Positions 17,245-26,270 of a stretch of 64,000 nt of DNA are shown here, piece by piece; position 1 is the stretch's first letter, and each line of letters opens with the position of its first letter. The DNA comes from Scatosoma sp045588185 (GTDB lineage: Bacteria; Bacillota; Clostridia; Christensenellales; Borkfalkiaceae), in assembly GCA_045588185.1 (NCBI GenBank), contig JAZNDR010000028.1, forward strand, positions 15,474-79,473, read 5' to 3'. Under the pieces are notes generated by a model. It was not told where the DNA came from. It saw nothing but the letters and a program-made list of their open reading frames with translations, and made no database searches. The translations under genes were made by a program, and so were the position numbers.

Positions 17245-19216
17245 GATGCGAAAACTCAATCTCGTGGCGATGTCGTACGACAAGGACGCTATTTTAAACG
17301 CTTTGCAGCGCACGGGCGCGGCAGAGGTGGTTTTGCACGCGCCGACGGAAAATACTACCGTCCCGACCTGCGAAGCGGAAACGCTTAAAAACCGCGTGTC
17401 TTCGGTGGAGGCGGCTCTTTTGGCTCTTTCCAAGGAAACGGAAAATTACGAAAAGGAGCACGGTTTGAAGTCGGATATTTTAAAAGACGGCTTCGACGTT
17501 ACCTATTCCGAATTTATGTCCGCCCAAGAGAACGACGAAGGCGTGAAAAGTACGGTGGAGAAGATAAACGCGCTCACGGACGAGAAAAACGCCTTCAAAG
17601 CGAAAATCGTTCAATGGGAGAGAACTCTCGCGCAAGCGGAAATTTACGCGTCCCTTTCTCAGCCGTTTGCAAGCTTTGCCGATACCCTGCATACCCGCAT
17701 AAAGCTGGGTACGGTCGCTTCGACGGCGGTCGAGTCTTTAAAATCGGCGTTTGCGGAAGCGGATCTTTGCGAAGTACAGGTTTTGGGAACGGCGGGAGAA
17801 TACTCGCTCGTACTTTCGATTGCCCATAAAATCGTTGCGGCGGAAGCGGAGAGTATATTATCCGCCTTCGGCTTTACGGCTTGCCCGTATACGGGCGAAC
17901 GCTCAGGCGCGGAAATTTATGCGGAAGCTCTGCAACAAAGACAAGCGTTACAGAAAAAATTGGAAGAAAATCTTTTTGCTACTTATGAAATGCGTTCGGA
18001 GATACGGCAATTAAAAATTTATTGCGACCGTCTTTCCTTTGAACTTGAAAAAGCGGAAACGGGCGAAAAGCTCCGCGAAACCGAGCGTACCTTTTTATTG
18101 CAAGCATACGTTCCCAAGGAATCGGAAGAAGCGGTAAAAACGGAATTAAAAGAAACGGGAAAAACGGCGTTTTTTGAGTTTTCCGATCCCACGGACGAGG
18201 ACGAACCGCCCACGCTTTTGAAAAACAACCAAATCGTTTCCAACTTCGAAAGCATTACCAACACTTATTCCACCCCCAACTATCGCGAGTTTGACCCCAA
18301 TAGCGTAATGGCATTCTTTTACAGTCTGTTTATGGGTTTTATTATCGGCGACGCGGGCTACGGAATCCTTATGTTTTTAGTCGGCGGTTGGCTGTGGTGG
18401 AAAAACCGCGCCCGTCCCACGGGTATGTCCCGTTTAGCAGGAGCGTTTTCTATCGGCGGTATCTTTGCGATTTTGTGGGGCTTGCTGTTTAATTCCCTGT
18501 TCGGGTTTGCGGTACTTCCGAAAACGGTAATGCCGAATCCGCAAACGGATATGTGGTCGCTTGCGGGAATATCCGTACCCAGTGTGCTTATTATCAGTAT
18601 GCTTATCGGCGTAATTCAAATATTTACGGGCTATATGTGCCGAGCATGGCAGATGTGGCGAAGAGGGGATATTGTCGGCGGTATTTGCGAAGGGGTGCTG
18701 TGGGCGTTGTTTTCCGTTGGAGTAGGGCTTGCAATCGTCGGATTTGTCGAAGAAGCGGGTATGCCAAAGCTCGGTACAATCGGCGGGATCACGGCGGGTG
18801 TTTCGCTCGTTTTGGCAATGCTGACGGCAGGAAGAAAAGAAAAGTTCTTTGGTAAATTCACCAAAGGCTTCGGCACGGCGTACGGCGTTATCAATTACGC
18901 CTCGGATATATTAAGCTATGCAAGATTATACGGCTTGATGCTTTCAGGCGCGGTTATCGCGGGTATTATCGCCACTTACGCGGGCGGGTTTATCGCCAGC
19001 GGAAATATTGCCATGATTATACTTGGCGTCGTGTTGCTTCTCGTGGGGCACGGTTTCAACTTGGTTATGAACCTCTTGGGCGCATATATCCACGACGCAC
19101 GGCTTCAATACGTGGAATTTTACGGCAGATTTTACGAGGGGGAAGGCACGCTGTTTTCGCCAATCGGCTCGAAACAAAAATACGTGTACTTGCTTCCTTC
19201 TCAATCAATAAAATAA
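17231..19216 (+). CDS. ntpI: V-type ATPase membrane subunit I (a-type)
   Basis: A 661-aa two-part protein. The N-terminal half (about residues 1-340) is soluble and partly coiled-coil and forms the stator collar; the C-terminal half has about eight hydrophobic segments that hold the ion half-channels next to the rotor ring. Conserved C-terminal stretches include FFYSLFMGFIIGDAGYGILMF near residue 360 and SYARLYGLMLSG near 570, where the essential Arg of the a-type subunit lies, and VMNLLGAYIHDARLQYVEFYGRFYEG at the end. The start is a GTG at 17231 with a GGGAGGA ribosome site inside ntpF. Confidence 0.94.
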   Translation: MAIAEMRKLNLVAMSYDKDAILNALQRTGAAEVVLHAPTENTTVPTCEAETLKNRVSSVEAALLALSKETENYEKEHGLKSDILKDGFDVTYSEFMSAQENDEGVKSTVEKINALTDEKNAFKAKIVQWERTLAQAEIYASLSQPFASFADTLHTRIKLGTVASTAVESLKSAFAEADLCEVQVLGTAGEYSLVLSIAHKIVAAEAESILSAFGFTACPYTGERSGAEIYAEALQQRQALQKKLEENLFATYEMRSEIRQLKIYCDRLSFELEKAETGEKLRETERTFLLQAYVPKESEEAVKTELKETGKTAFFEFSDPTDEDEPPTLLKNNQIVSNFESITNTYSTPNYREFDPNSVMAFFYSLFMGFIIGDAGYGILMFLVGGWLWWKNRARPTGMSRLAGAFSIGGIFAILWGLLFNSLFGFAVLPKTVMPNPQTDMWSLAGISVPSVLIISMLIGVIQIFTGYMCRAWQMWRRGDIVGGICEGVLWALFSVGVGLAIVGFVEEAGMPKLGTIGGITAGVSLVLAMLTAGRKEKFFGKFTKGFGTAYGVINYASDILSYARLYGLMLSGAVIAGIIATYAGGFIASGNIAMIILGVVLLLVGHGFNLVMNLLGAYIHDARLQYVEFYGRFYEGEGTLFSPIGSKQKYVYLLPSQSIK

Positions 19217-19246
19217 AAAGAAAACAAAAATCGGAGGATTTTTATT

Positions 19247-19681
19247 ATGGGTAACACAATAGCTTTAATTGGTATTGCACTGTGCGTATTGCTTTGCGGT
19301 ATCGGTTCCTGTATCGGTCTTTATAAGACCAGCTCGGCAGCAGCGGGCGTTTTGGGCGAAGATCCCAAAAAGTTCGGTAAAGTCATGGTGCTTGTATTGC
19401 TTCCTGCAACGCAGGGTATTTACGGGTTTATCATCGGTATCATTGCTTCGGGTTCTGTCAACGCCGCAATGACGACGGCGGAGGGCTGGGCTCTGTTTGC
19501 GGCAGTGCTTCCGATGGCAATTTCCGGTTTCATGTCGGCTTGGTTCCAAGGCAAATCCGCAGCCAACTGTATCTATGCGGTCGGTAAGCAGGAAAGCCTT
19601 TCGGGTAAGATGATCGTTTACCCCGGTATGATCGAGTTCTATGCAATTCTCGGCTTAATCATTTCGATTATGCTCGTTTAA
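19247..19681 (+). CDS. ntpK: V-type ATPase rotor proteolipid subunit K
   Basis: A 144-aa proteolipid with four hydrophobic helices, formed by two fused hairpins as in V-type c subunits. Residues matching the Na+ ligands of E. hirae NtpK are present: Leu52, Thr55 and Gln56 in LPATQG, Gln101 in WFQGK and Glu130 in MIEFYAILG, equivalent to E. hirae Leu61, Thr64, Gln65, Gln110 and Glu139. The first hairpin has no carboxylate at the Glu position, so each subunit should carry one ion. The gene has a strong GGAGG ribosome site, suited to the high copy number of the ring. Confidence 0.95.
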   Translation: MGNTIALIGIALCVLLCGIGSCIGLYKTSSAAAGVLGEDPKKFGKVMVLVLLPATQGIYGFIIGIIASGSVNAAMTTAEGWALFAAVLPMAISGFMSAWFQGKSAANCIYAVGKQESLSGKMIVYPGMIEFYAILGLIISIMLV

Positions 19682-19685
19682 TACC

Positions 19686-20255
19686 ATGAGTATGCAAAAC
19701 ATTGTAGACAAAATACTATCCGACGCAAGCGCGGAAGCGCAGGCGATCGTTTCGGACGCGGAAAGCAAGGCGGCACAGCTCCTTGCCGAAGCTTCCTTGC
19801 GCGCGGAGAAGCTCCGCCGTGAAACGGAAGAAGACGTGAAACGGAAAACGGAAAGTATTTTTGAAAAGAAAGCCGCTTCCGCGCGGTTGGAATGTGCAAA
19901 GCTTCAATTAAAGGAAAAGCGCAAGGCGGTCGATAGCGTGTACGCACTCGCACTCGATAGATTGATTTCTCTTGAAAAAGAGGACTGCTTGCGCCTTACC
20001 GCTTCTCTTTTGGAACGCTACGCCGAAAAGGGCGACGAGCTCTTTTTCGCCGAGAATTTCAAATACGCAAGCGAGGTGAAGCTGTTGCCTGTCGTTAAGG
20101 AAAAGGGCTTGAAGATATCCCAAACGCGTTTACCGCTTGACGGCGGTATGAAGCTCGTGGGCGAAATATCGGACAAAGACCTTTCTTATGGCGCGTTGCT
20201 TAGCTTTGACCGCGAGGAGTATCAAGCGGAGCTTGCACGCGAACTGTTTAAATAA
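19686..20255 (+). CDS. ntpE: V-type ATPase peripheral stalk subunit E
   Basis: A 189-aa protein with an N-terminal helix (AEAQAIVSDAESKAAQLLAEA and following heptads to about residue 85) and a C-terminal alpha/beta head that contacts subunit B. DGGMKLVGEISDKDLSYGALLSF matches the conserved C-terminal strand region of subunit E. It follows ntpK by 4 bases. Together with ntpF it would form the peripheral stalks. Confidence 0.9.
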   Translation: MSMQNIVDKILSDASAEAQAIVSDAESKAAQLLAEASLRAEKLRRETEEDVKRKTESIFEKKAASARLECAKLQLKEKRKAVDSVYALALDRLISLEKEDCLRLTASLLERYAEKGDELFFAENFKYASEVKLLPVVKEKGLKISQTRLPLDGGMKLVGEISDKDLSYGALLSFDREEYQAELARELFK

Positions 20256-20274
20256 TTCCCGCTTGGAGAAAAGA

Positions 20275-21249
20275 ATGGGCTATTTAGATACCACGTATAC
20301 GGGCGGTGTGATCGCCGCACGGGAAAAATACCTTTTAAAGGATAAAATTTTCCGCCTTTGCGAATTGACGGCAGAGGAGGCGTTTCGCCTTTTGCTCGAC
20401 ACTGGGTTCGGTGGCGGTGCGGAAACGACTGCAAGCGTATACGAGTATGAAAAGCTGATTGCCGTCGAGGAATCGCGGATAGACGGGTTTATTCGTGAGT
20501 ATGCTCCCTCTAAAACGGAAAAAGCGTACCTGCTTTCTCCTCGCGATTTCCATAACGCAAAAGCGCTTATTAAAGCGGCGTATTTGAACGAGAACGCGGA
20601 AAAAATGCTCATAGGCGAAGGGCTTGTGCCTATTGAAACCTTAAAGACCTGCGTAAACGCGTCTGATTTTTCCGCTTTGGGAAACGGGTATTTAAAAGAG
20701 GCTTGCGAAAAGGCGATAACGCTGTTAGAGGAAGAACCCTCGGGCGCAAAGCTGGGCGAGATATTCGATAAGGCGTTGTACGCACATTTGTACGCCACGG
20801 TGAAAAACAGACCTGCCTTGAAGAAATTGCTTTCAGCGAAAGCGGATATGACGAATATCCTTATCGCGCTCCGTTGCGGGGATAAAGAAATCGCGATAGA
20901 CAAATACCTGCCCGCAGGAAAACTGACGAAAGAACGGTTATCTGTATTATTTGAAGAGGATACCGCCAAAGCAAAGCTTGCATTCAAGGACACGCCGTAT
21001 GCGGAATTTTTGGCGCAGTGTTTGGAAGCGAAAGAAAAGGGTTTGCCGTTTACGCAAGGAGAAAAAATAGCGGACGGTTATGATGCCGCGTACTTTGCGG
21101 AGCGGAAATACGAATTGAAAAGAAACGAGCCGTTTCTGTATTATATATATAGAAGAAGAACGGAAAACGCGAATATCCGTATCGTGTTTGCGTGCTTACT
21201 CGCGGGCTTGCACGAGCAGGATATCAAGCGCCGTTTGCGCGCGTTTTAA
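20275..21249 (+). CDS. ntpC: V-type ATPase subunit C/d (AC39)
   Basis: A 324-aa subunit of the AC39 family, the funnel-shaped socket that joins the central shaft (D-F) to the proteolipid ring. Typical stretches are YLDTTYTGGVIAAREKYLLKDKI at the N-terminus, RDFHNAKALIKAAYL near residue 87 and the C-terminal EPFLYYIYRRRTENANIRIVFACLLAGL. The ATG at 20275 follows a TTGGAGAAAAG ribosome site; an in-frame extension upstream runs back into ntpE and is not conserved. Confidence 0.92.
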   Translation: MGYLDTTYTGGVIAAREKYLLKDKIFRLCELTAEEAFRLLLDTGFGGGAETTASVYEYEKLIAVEESRIDGFIREYAPSKTEKAYLLSPRDFHNAKALIKAAYLNENAEKMLIGEGLVPIETLKTCVNASDFSALGNGYLKEACEKAITLLEEEPSGAKLGEIFDKALYAHLYATVKNRPALKKLLSAKADMTNILIALRCGDKEIAIDKYLPAGKLTKERLSVLFEEDTAKAKLAFKDTPYAEFLAQCLEAKEKGLPFTQGEKIADGYDAAYFAERKYELKRNEPFLYYIYRRRTENANIRIVFACLLAGLHEQDIKRRLRAF

Positions 21250-21264
21250 AGGGAGGACACGGCT

Positions 21265-21585
21265 TTGATAGGAAAAACGGCGATCGTCGGCAACGGCGAC
21301 GGGATTACGGTGTTCAAGGCGGCGGGGGTGGCGACCTTTCCCGCGGAGGACGAAAAGAAAGCGCGGGAAATTCTGCGCAAGATTGCAAAGGAATATCAAA
21401 TCATTTTCTTGACGGAAGACCTTGCTCGACCGTTGACGGAATTTTTAAAGCGGTTTGACGAAGAGCCTTATCCCGTAGTGGTCAGTATCCCGTCGAGCAA
21501 CGGCTCGGACGGGTACGGGATAGAGATACTGAAAAACGCAATGGAACGCGCGCTTGGCGTGGATATATTATTTAATAAGGATTAA
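21265..21585 (+). CDS. ntpG: V-type ATPase central shaft subunit F
   Basis: A 106-aa Rossmann-like protein: GKTAIVGNGDGITVFKAAGV, then IIFLTEDLA and PVVVSIPSS, all typical for subunit F of A/V-type ATPases (named NtpG in Enterococcus). It binds subunit D in the rotor shaft. The start is a TTG at 21265, 10 bases after a strong GGGAGGAC ribosome site, the only start that keeps the first beta strand intact. Confidence 0.9.
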   Translation: MIGKTAIVGNGDGITVFKAAGVATFPAEDEKKAREILRKIAKEYQIIFLTEDLARPLTEFLKRFDEEPYPVVVSIPSSNGSDGYGIEILKNAMERALGVDILFNKD

Positions 21586-21598
21586 CGAGGAAAAAACG

Positions 21599-23365
21599 AT
21601 GGCAGGAAAAACGGTAAAAATTTCTGGACCTTTGATCATCGCAGAGGGTATGGCGGACGCGAAATTATACGACGTCGTGCGCGTATCCGAAAAGGGCTTG
21701 ATCGGCGAAATAATCGAACTTCGCGGCGATAAAGCCTCTATACAGGTATACGAGGAAACGGCGGGGCTCGGCCCGAACGAGGAAGTATACTCCACGGGTG
21801 AACCGCTTTCGGCGGAGCTTGCTCCCGGTCTTATCACGGGTATTTTCGACGGTATCCAACGCCCGCTTACGGCACTGTATTTAAAGTACGGCGACCGTAT
21901 TTCGCGCGGCGTTTCCGTCAACAACCTCAACCGTGAAAAGAAATGGGCGTTTATCCCCAAAGTCAAAGTCGGCGACGAGGTGGAAGAGGGGGATATCCTC
22001 GGTATCGTCAACGAAACGGAAATCGTAGAACACCGAATTTTAGTTCCGCAGGGTATGGCGGGTAAGGTCGTTTCTATCGAAGAAGGGGAATTTACGATCG
22101 AAGAAACGGTAGCGCAAATCAGCACCGCTTCGGGCGTGAAACCCGTTTGTATGCTCCGTAAATGGCCCGTCCGTAAGGGCAGACCGTATAAAGAAAAGCT
22201 TTCCCCCAACAAGCCTATGGTAACGGGGCAACGGGTCATCGACACGCTGTTCCCGATCGCAAAGGGCGGTGTGGCGGCTGTTCCCGGTCCTTTCGGGAGC
22301 GGTAAAACGGTCGTACAGCACCAGCTTGCAAAATGGGCGGACGCGGATATTATCGTCTACGTTGGCTGCGGTGAACGCGGTAATGAAATGACCGACGTTT
22401 TAAACGAATTTCCCGAACTCAAAGACCCGAAAACGGGCGAACCGCTTATGAAGCGTACGGTGCTGATAGCTAACACCTCGGATATGCCCGTGGCAGCGCG
22501 TGAAGCGTCCATTTATACGGGTATCACCATTGCTGAATATTTCCGCGATATGGGTTACAGCGTAGCAATTATGGCTGACTCCACTTCCCGTTGGGCGGAA
22601 GCACTCCGTGAAATGAGCGGTCGGTTGGAAGAAATGCCGGGCGACGAGGGGTATCCCGCATACCTTGCTTCCCGTTTGGCGGAATTCTACGAACGCGCGG
22701 GTATCGTAAGACTGTTGGGCAAGGAAGAGCGTATCGGTTCGGTTACGGCAATCGGCGCGGTATCGCCCCCTGGCGGCGACCTCAGCGAACCCGTTGCACA
22801 GGCAACCTTGCGTATCGTCAAAGTATTCTGGGGACTTTCCTCAGCACTTGCTTATAAACGCCATTTCCCCGCAATCGACTGGCTTATCAGCTATTCGCTG
22901 TACGCCGATAAAATGAAAGACTGGTACGACGAAGCGGTCGGTAAGGAATTTTTACAATACCGTCAGTTCGTAATGACCATATTACAAGAAGAAGCCGAGC
23001 TTGACGAAATCGTAAGGCTCGTCGGTATGGACGCGCTTTCCTCGAAAGATAGACTTACGATGGAAACGGCGAAAATCGTCCGTGAGGACTATCTCCACCA
23101 AAACGCTTTCCACGAAGTGGATACCTTCACTTCTATGCAAAAGCAGTTCTTAATGTTAAAGCTCATTTACGAGTTCAACCGCTTGGCGGGCGAGGCTATC
23201 GCCTCGTATGCCGATTTGGACGATATTTTGAATTGCTCGTGCAAGGAAAAAATCGGCAGAGCAAAGTATATCGAGGAAGAAAATCTCGCGCAGTTCGACG
23301 AGATATTCAATACGATGAAAGCAGAACTCAAAGCCGTTACGGAAGGAGGAAACGACGATGTTTAA
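21599..23365 (+). CDS. ntpA: V-type ATPase catalytic subunit A
   Basis: A 588-aa catalytic subunit. The P-loop GPFGSGKT lies at about residues 230-237, and the extended N-terminal part contains the non-homologous region specific to A/V-type A subunits (KVKVGDEVEEGDILGIVNETEIVEHRILVP). ADSTSRWAEALREMSGRLEEMPGDEGYPAYLASRL holds the Walker B and arginine-contacting segment. The ATG at 21599 has a good AACGAGG site; upstream in-frame residues lie inside ntpG. The 3' end overlaps ntpB by 8 bases, keeping A:B production balanced. Confidence 0.98.
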   Translation: MAGKTVKISGPLIIAEGMADAKLYDVVRVSEKGLIGEIIELRGDKASIQVYEETAGLGPNEEVYSTGEPLSAELAPGLITGIFDGIQRPLTALYLKYGDRISRGVSVNNLNREKKWAFIPKVKVGDEVEEGDILGIVNETEIVEHRILVPQGMAGKVVSIEEGEFTIEETVAQISTASGVKPVCMLRKWPVRKGRPYKEKLSPNKPMVTGQRVIDTLFPIAKGGVAAVPGPFGSGKTVVQHQLAKWADADIIVYVGCGERGNEMTDVLNEFPELKDPKTGEPLMKRTVLIANTSDMPVAAREASIYTGITIAEYFRDMGYSVAIMADSTSRWAEALREMSGRLEEMPGDEGYPAYLASRLAEFYERAGIVRLLGKEERIGSVTAIGAVSPPGGDLSEPVAQATLRIVKVFWGLSSALAYKRHFPAIDWLISYSLYADKMKDWYDEAVGKEFLQYRQFVMTILQEEAELDEIVRLVGMDALSSKDRLTMETAKIVREDYLHQNAFHEVDTFTSMQKQFLMLKLIYEFNRLAGEAIASYADLDDILNCSCKEKIGRAKYIEEENLAQFDEIFNTMKAELKAVTEGGNDDV

Positions 23366-24728
23366 GGAATATAAAACCATACGCGAAGTCGTCGGCCCCT
23401 TGATGGTCGTCGAGGGCGTTGAGGGCGTAAAATATAACGAACTCGTCGATATCGTCAATACGAACGGCGAACTCCGTCGTGGTAAAGTGCTGGAAATAAA
23501 CCGCGATAAAGCGGTCGTACAGTTGTTTGAGAACTCACAAGGCTTGCAAATTGCGGGCGCAAAAGCACGCTTTTTAGGGCATAGCCAAGAACTTGCCGTA
23601 TCCGAAGATATGCTCGGACGGGTATTTGACGGTATGGGGAATCCTCGCGACGGCGGTGCTCCCATTATCCCCGAAAAGAAAATGGACATCAACGGCGAAC
23701 CTATCAACCCCGCCGCACGCGACTATCCTAACGAATTTATCCAAACGGGTATTTCCGCAATCGACGGCTTGAACACGCTCGTCCGCGGTCAGAAACTGCC
23801 CGTATTTTCGATGAGCGGTCTTCCGCACGCTGAGCTTGCGGCGCAAATTGCCCGTCAGGCAAAGGTTAGAAGCGGCGACTGTAAATTCGCCGTCGTATTT
23901 GCCGCAATCGGTATTACCTTCGAAGAAGCGCAATATTTCGTAGACGACTTCAAAAGAACGGGCGCAATCGAGAGAACGGTACTCTTTACCAACCTCGCAA
24001 ACGACCCTGCCGTCGAGCGTATTTCCACGCCCCGTATGGCGCTTACCTGCGCGGAATATCTCGCATTTGAAAAGGGTATGCACGTGCTCGTCATTATGAC
24101 GGATATCACTAACTACGCCGAAGCGCTCCGCGAGGTATCGGCGGCACGCCGTGAAGTGCCTGGACGTCGCGGTTATCCCGGGTATTTGTATACCGACCTT
24201 GCCAGCTTGTACGAGCGCGCAGGCCGTATCCGCGGAAGAGAGGGGTCAATCACGCAAATTCCTATTTTGACGATGCCCGAGGACGATAAAACGCACCCTA
24301 TTCCCGACCTTACGGGATATATTACCGAGGGACAGATTATCCTGTCGCGCGACTTGTATAAACGCGGTGTGAATCCGCCCGTTGACGTTTTACCCTCGCT
24401 TTCGAGATTGAAAGATAAAGGTATCGGCAAAAACAAGACGAGAGAGGATCACGCCGATACGATGAACCAGTTGTTCGCGGCGTACGCACGCGGTAAAGAA
24501 GCGAAAGAGCTTTCGGCTATTTTAGGCGAGGCTGCACTTTCCGATACTGATAAACTGTACGCAAAATTTGCGCAGGCGTTCGAAGCGGAGTATGTAAATC
24601 AAGGCTTTGAAACGGATAGAACGATTGAAGAAACGCTTGATTTGGGTTGGAACCTGTTGAAGATATTACCCAAGAGCGAGTTGAAGCGTATCCGCACGGA
24701 ATATATCGAGAAATACTGGAAGGAGTAA
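23358..24728 (+). CDS. ntpB: V-type ATPase regulatory subunit B
   Basis: A 456-aa non-catalytic subunit of the A3B3 head. In place of a functional P-loop it has SMSGLPHAELAAQIARQA, the usual degenerate site of V-type B subunits, and LREVSAARREVPGRRGYPGYLYTDLASLYERAGRI carries the Arg finger near residue 262 onward. SQEL and LGRVFDGMGNPRDGG match the N-terminal barrel. RBS GGAGGAAAC lies inside ntpA. Confidence 0.98.
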   Translation: MFKEYKTIREVVGPLMVVEGVEGVKYNELVDIVNTNGELRRGKVLEINRDKAVVQLFENSQGLQIAGAKARFLGHSQELAVSEDMLGRVFDGMGNPRDGGAPIIPEKKMDINGEPINPAARDYPNEFIQTGISAIDGLNTLVRGQKLPVFSMSGLPHAELAAQIARQAKVRSGDCKFAVVFAAIGITFEEAQYFVDDFKRTGAIERTVLFTNLANDPAVERISTPRMALTCAEYLAFEKGMHVLVIMTDITNYAEALREVSAARREVPGRRGYPGYLYTDLASLYERAGRIRGREGSITQIPILTMPEDDKTHPIPDLTGYITEGQIILSRDLYKRGVNPPVDVLPSLSRLKDKGIGKNKTREDHADTMNQLFAAYARGKEAKELSAILGEAALSDTDKLYAKFAQAFEAEYVNQGFETDRTIEETLDLGWNLLKILPKSELKRIRTEYIEKYWKE

Positions 24729-24731
24729 TCA

Positions 24732-25352
24732 ATGGCAAGGCTTAACGTAAACCCTACGCGTATGGAGCTGAAAAAGCTGAAAGGTCGGCTTTCTACGGCA
24801 ACGCGGGGGCATAAGCTGTTAAAGGATAAATCGGACGAAATGGTGCGCCGTTTTACCGTGATATTAAGGGAAGCGAAACGACTTCGTGAAGAAGTGGAAA
24901 AAGAGCTTTCCGAGGTATTGCGTACTTTTGCGATTGCCCGTTCCGTCACACCGCCGAGCGTAGCGGAAACGGCGTTTGCGATGCCGTCCGTTGCGGTTAC
25001 TGCGGAATGTGAAACGCATAGCGTAATGGGCGTGGAAGTACCGAAAGTAACGCTTAAAAGCGAAAAGCGCGCCGACGGTTTACCGTACGCGTATTCGGAA
25101 ATTACGGGGGAAGCGGACTATTCCGTTCAAAAGGCGTCGGAGCTGTTACCGAAAATGGTGGCGTTGGCGCAAACGGAAAAGACGGTACGAATGTTAGCCG
25201 AAGAAATCGAAAGGAATAAACGCCGCGTCAACGCGTTGGAATACGTAATGATTCCGCAGTTGGAAGAAACGATCAAATATATTAAGGATAAGTTAGACGA
25301 AAACGAGCGAGCCGCGGTAGTAAGACTCATGAAAGTAAAAAGCAAAGCATAG
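24732..25352 (+). CDS. ntpD: V-type ATPase central shaft subunit D
   Basis: A 206-aa, largely helical protein: LNVNPTRMELKKLKGRLSTATRGHKLLKDKSDEMVRRF at the N-terminus and RRVNALEYVMIPQLEETIKYIKDKLDENERA at the C-terminus form the antiparallel coiled coil of the rotor shaft. It begins 3 bases after ntpB. It is the last gene of the operon; no homologue of Enterococcus ntpH or ntpJ (the K+ transporter) follows, and a terminator closes the unit. Confidence 0.96.
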   Translation: MARLNVNPTRMELKKLKGRLSTATRGHKLLKDKSDEMVRRFTVILREAKRLREEVEKELSEVLRTFAIARSVTPPSVAETAFAMPSVAVTAECETHSVMGVEVPKVTLKSEKRADGLPYAYSEITGEADYSVQKASELLPKMVALAQTEKTVRMLAEEIERNKRRVNALEYVMIPQLEETIKYIKDKLDENERAAVVRLMKVKSKA

Positions 25353-25354
25353 TT

Positions 25355-25386
25355 AAAAATCTCCAAACGAGGGTTTGGAGATTTTT
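25355..25386 (+). terminator. V-ATPase operon terminator
   Basis: AAAAATCTCCAAAC (25355-25368) pairs with GTTTGGAGATTTTT (25373-25386), a perfect 14-bp stem with a 4-base loop. Confidence 0.92.
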
Positions 25387-25417
25387 ATAAATTTTTTCAA
25401 AAAGCGATAAAAAATCG

Positions 25418-25446
25418 TTGACAAATAAAAGGGAAGAGTATATAAT
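25418..25446 (+). promoter_or_regulatory. tRNA-Ala promoter
   Basis: Perfect consensus: TTGACA (25418-25423), 17-base spacer, TATAAT (25441-25446). The start would be about 7 bases before the mature tRNA. Confidence 0.93.
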
Positions 25447-25459
25447 AGATAATGCTTTT

Positions 25460-25535
25460 GGGGATATGGCTCAGTTGGTAGAGCGCCTCGTTCGCAACGA
25501 GGAGGCCAGCGGTTCGAATCCGCTTATCTCCACCA
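25460..25535 (+). tRNA. tRNA-Ala (anticodon CGC)
   Basis: A full 76-base tRNA with encoded CCA. Acceptor GGGGATA/TATCTCC contains the G3-U70 wobble pair that is the alanine identity signal; D-stem GCTC/GAGC; anticodon stem CCTCG/CGAGG with loop TTCGCAA (anticodon CGC, codon GCG); T-loop TTCGAAT. It is a single-gene unit with its own promoter and terminator. The bases of its 3' end recur 741 bases downstream. Confidence 0.97.
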
Positions 25536-25584
25536 AGAGAAACCTAAATCGAACCACTTGTGGCGGTTGGGTTTCTCTTTTTTT
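25536..25584 (+). terminator. tRNA-Ala terminator
   Basis: AGAGAAACC (25536-25544) pairs with GGTTTCTCT (25570-25578), with further partial pairing inside, then a T-run. The left arm contains one copy of the 15-base inverted repeat found again at 26247. Confidence 0.85.
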
Positions 25585-25637
25585 ACACACAAATACAAAA
25601 TCGTTTTAAGAGCTCTTCTTTTAACTGCTACAAATAA

Positions 25638-25666
25638 TTGACTTGCTAACAGAATTATGTTATAAT
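25638..25666 (+). promoter_or_regulatory. Promoter of the AT-rich orphan gene
   Basis: TTGACT (25638-25643), 17-base spacer, TATAAT (25661-25666). Start near 25673. Confidence 0.82.
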
Positions 25667-25708
25667 ATTTTTAAATAATAAATTCAATATGCAATAAGGA
25701 GATTAATT

Positions 25709-26167
25709 ATGAACGAAGATTCTTTGGATTTTTGTATCACTGCGCCAAAATGGCAAATCATTACATTCTTTGTCGGCTTATTTTTGGGAATTGCCTTGAT
25801 AATTTTTGCTGCTGTCTTTTATTGTATTAACCCAACGGAACTTGAAAACTTTTTTTGGATTCTATTTATTGGCTTTTTCTTCGCTTCTCTCTCAACCTTA
25901 GGAATATACGTAGAAAAAAAAGAAAAATTTATTTTTGAAAATAAATCATTTACCGTCATAAAAGCTTTTAAAAAAAGCCAGACCGCGCATATTGACAATA
26001 TTCTTCGCGTTGAGTTACGTTCAAGAGGTGCTGTGATTAAAGTTTCCGTTATAGGAAAAGACGAAGTTTGTCTTATTAATTTTCTTGACGACGGAACAAG
26101 TTTTAAAAATAATCAATTCGTTTGCGTGCTGATGTATTATAATGTTCCCATCGTAAATAAATACTAA
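25709..26167 (+). CDS. Small membrane protein with a PH-like cytoplasmic domain, unknown function
   Basis: I do not recognise this 152-aa protein. Two hydrophobic segments are visible (about residues 17-39 and 47-66, with a short turn between them), followed by a soluble beta-rich tail starting KFIFENKSFTVIKAFKKSQTAHIDNILRVELRS, the pattern of bacterial PH-like domains found after two membrane helices. The RBS is AAGGAGATT. Codon choice is strongly A/T-ending (Phe TTT, Ile ATT, Lys AAA), unlike the neighbouring operons, and the gene lies inside a repeat-bounded segment after tRNA-Ala, so it was probably acquired horizontally. Confidence 0.6.
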   Translation: MNEDSLDFCITAPKWQIITFFVGLFLGIALIIFAAVFYCINPTELENFFWILFIGFFFASLSTLGIYVEKKEKFIFENKSFTVIKAFKKSQTAHIDNILRVELRSRGAVIKVSVIGKDEVCLINFLDDGTSFKNNQFVCVLMYYNVPIVNKY

Positions 26168-26270
26168 AAGTATTAAAAAATTTATTTTTAACAACGATTT
26201 TTGCAATTACAAAATTTATTCCTATTTTAAAGATTCTAATATAAAAGGTTCGATTTAGGTTGATCTGACT

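Noticed and set aside
25418..25609. 63-codon open frame over tRNA-Ala
   Set aside because: It spans the promoter, tRNA and terminator; not a protein gene.
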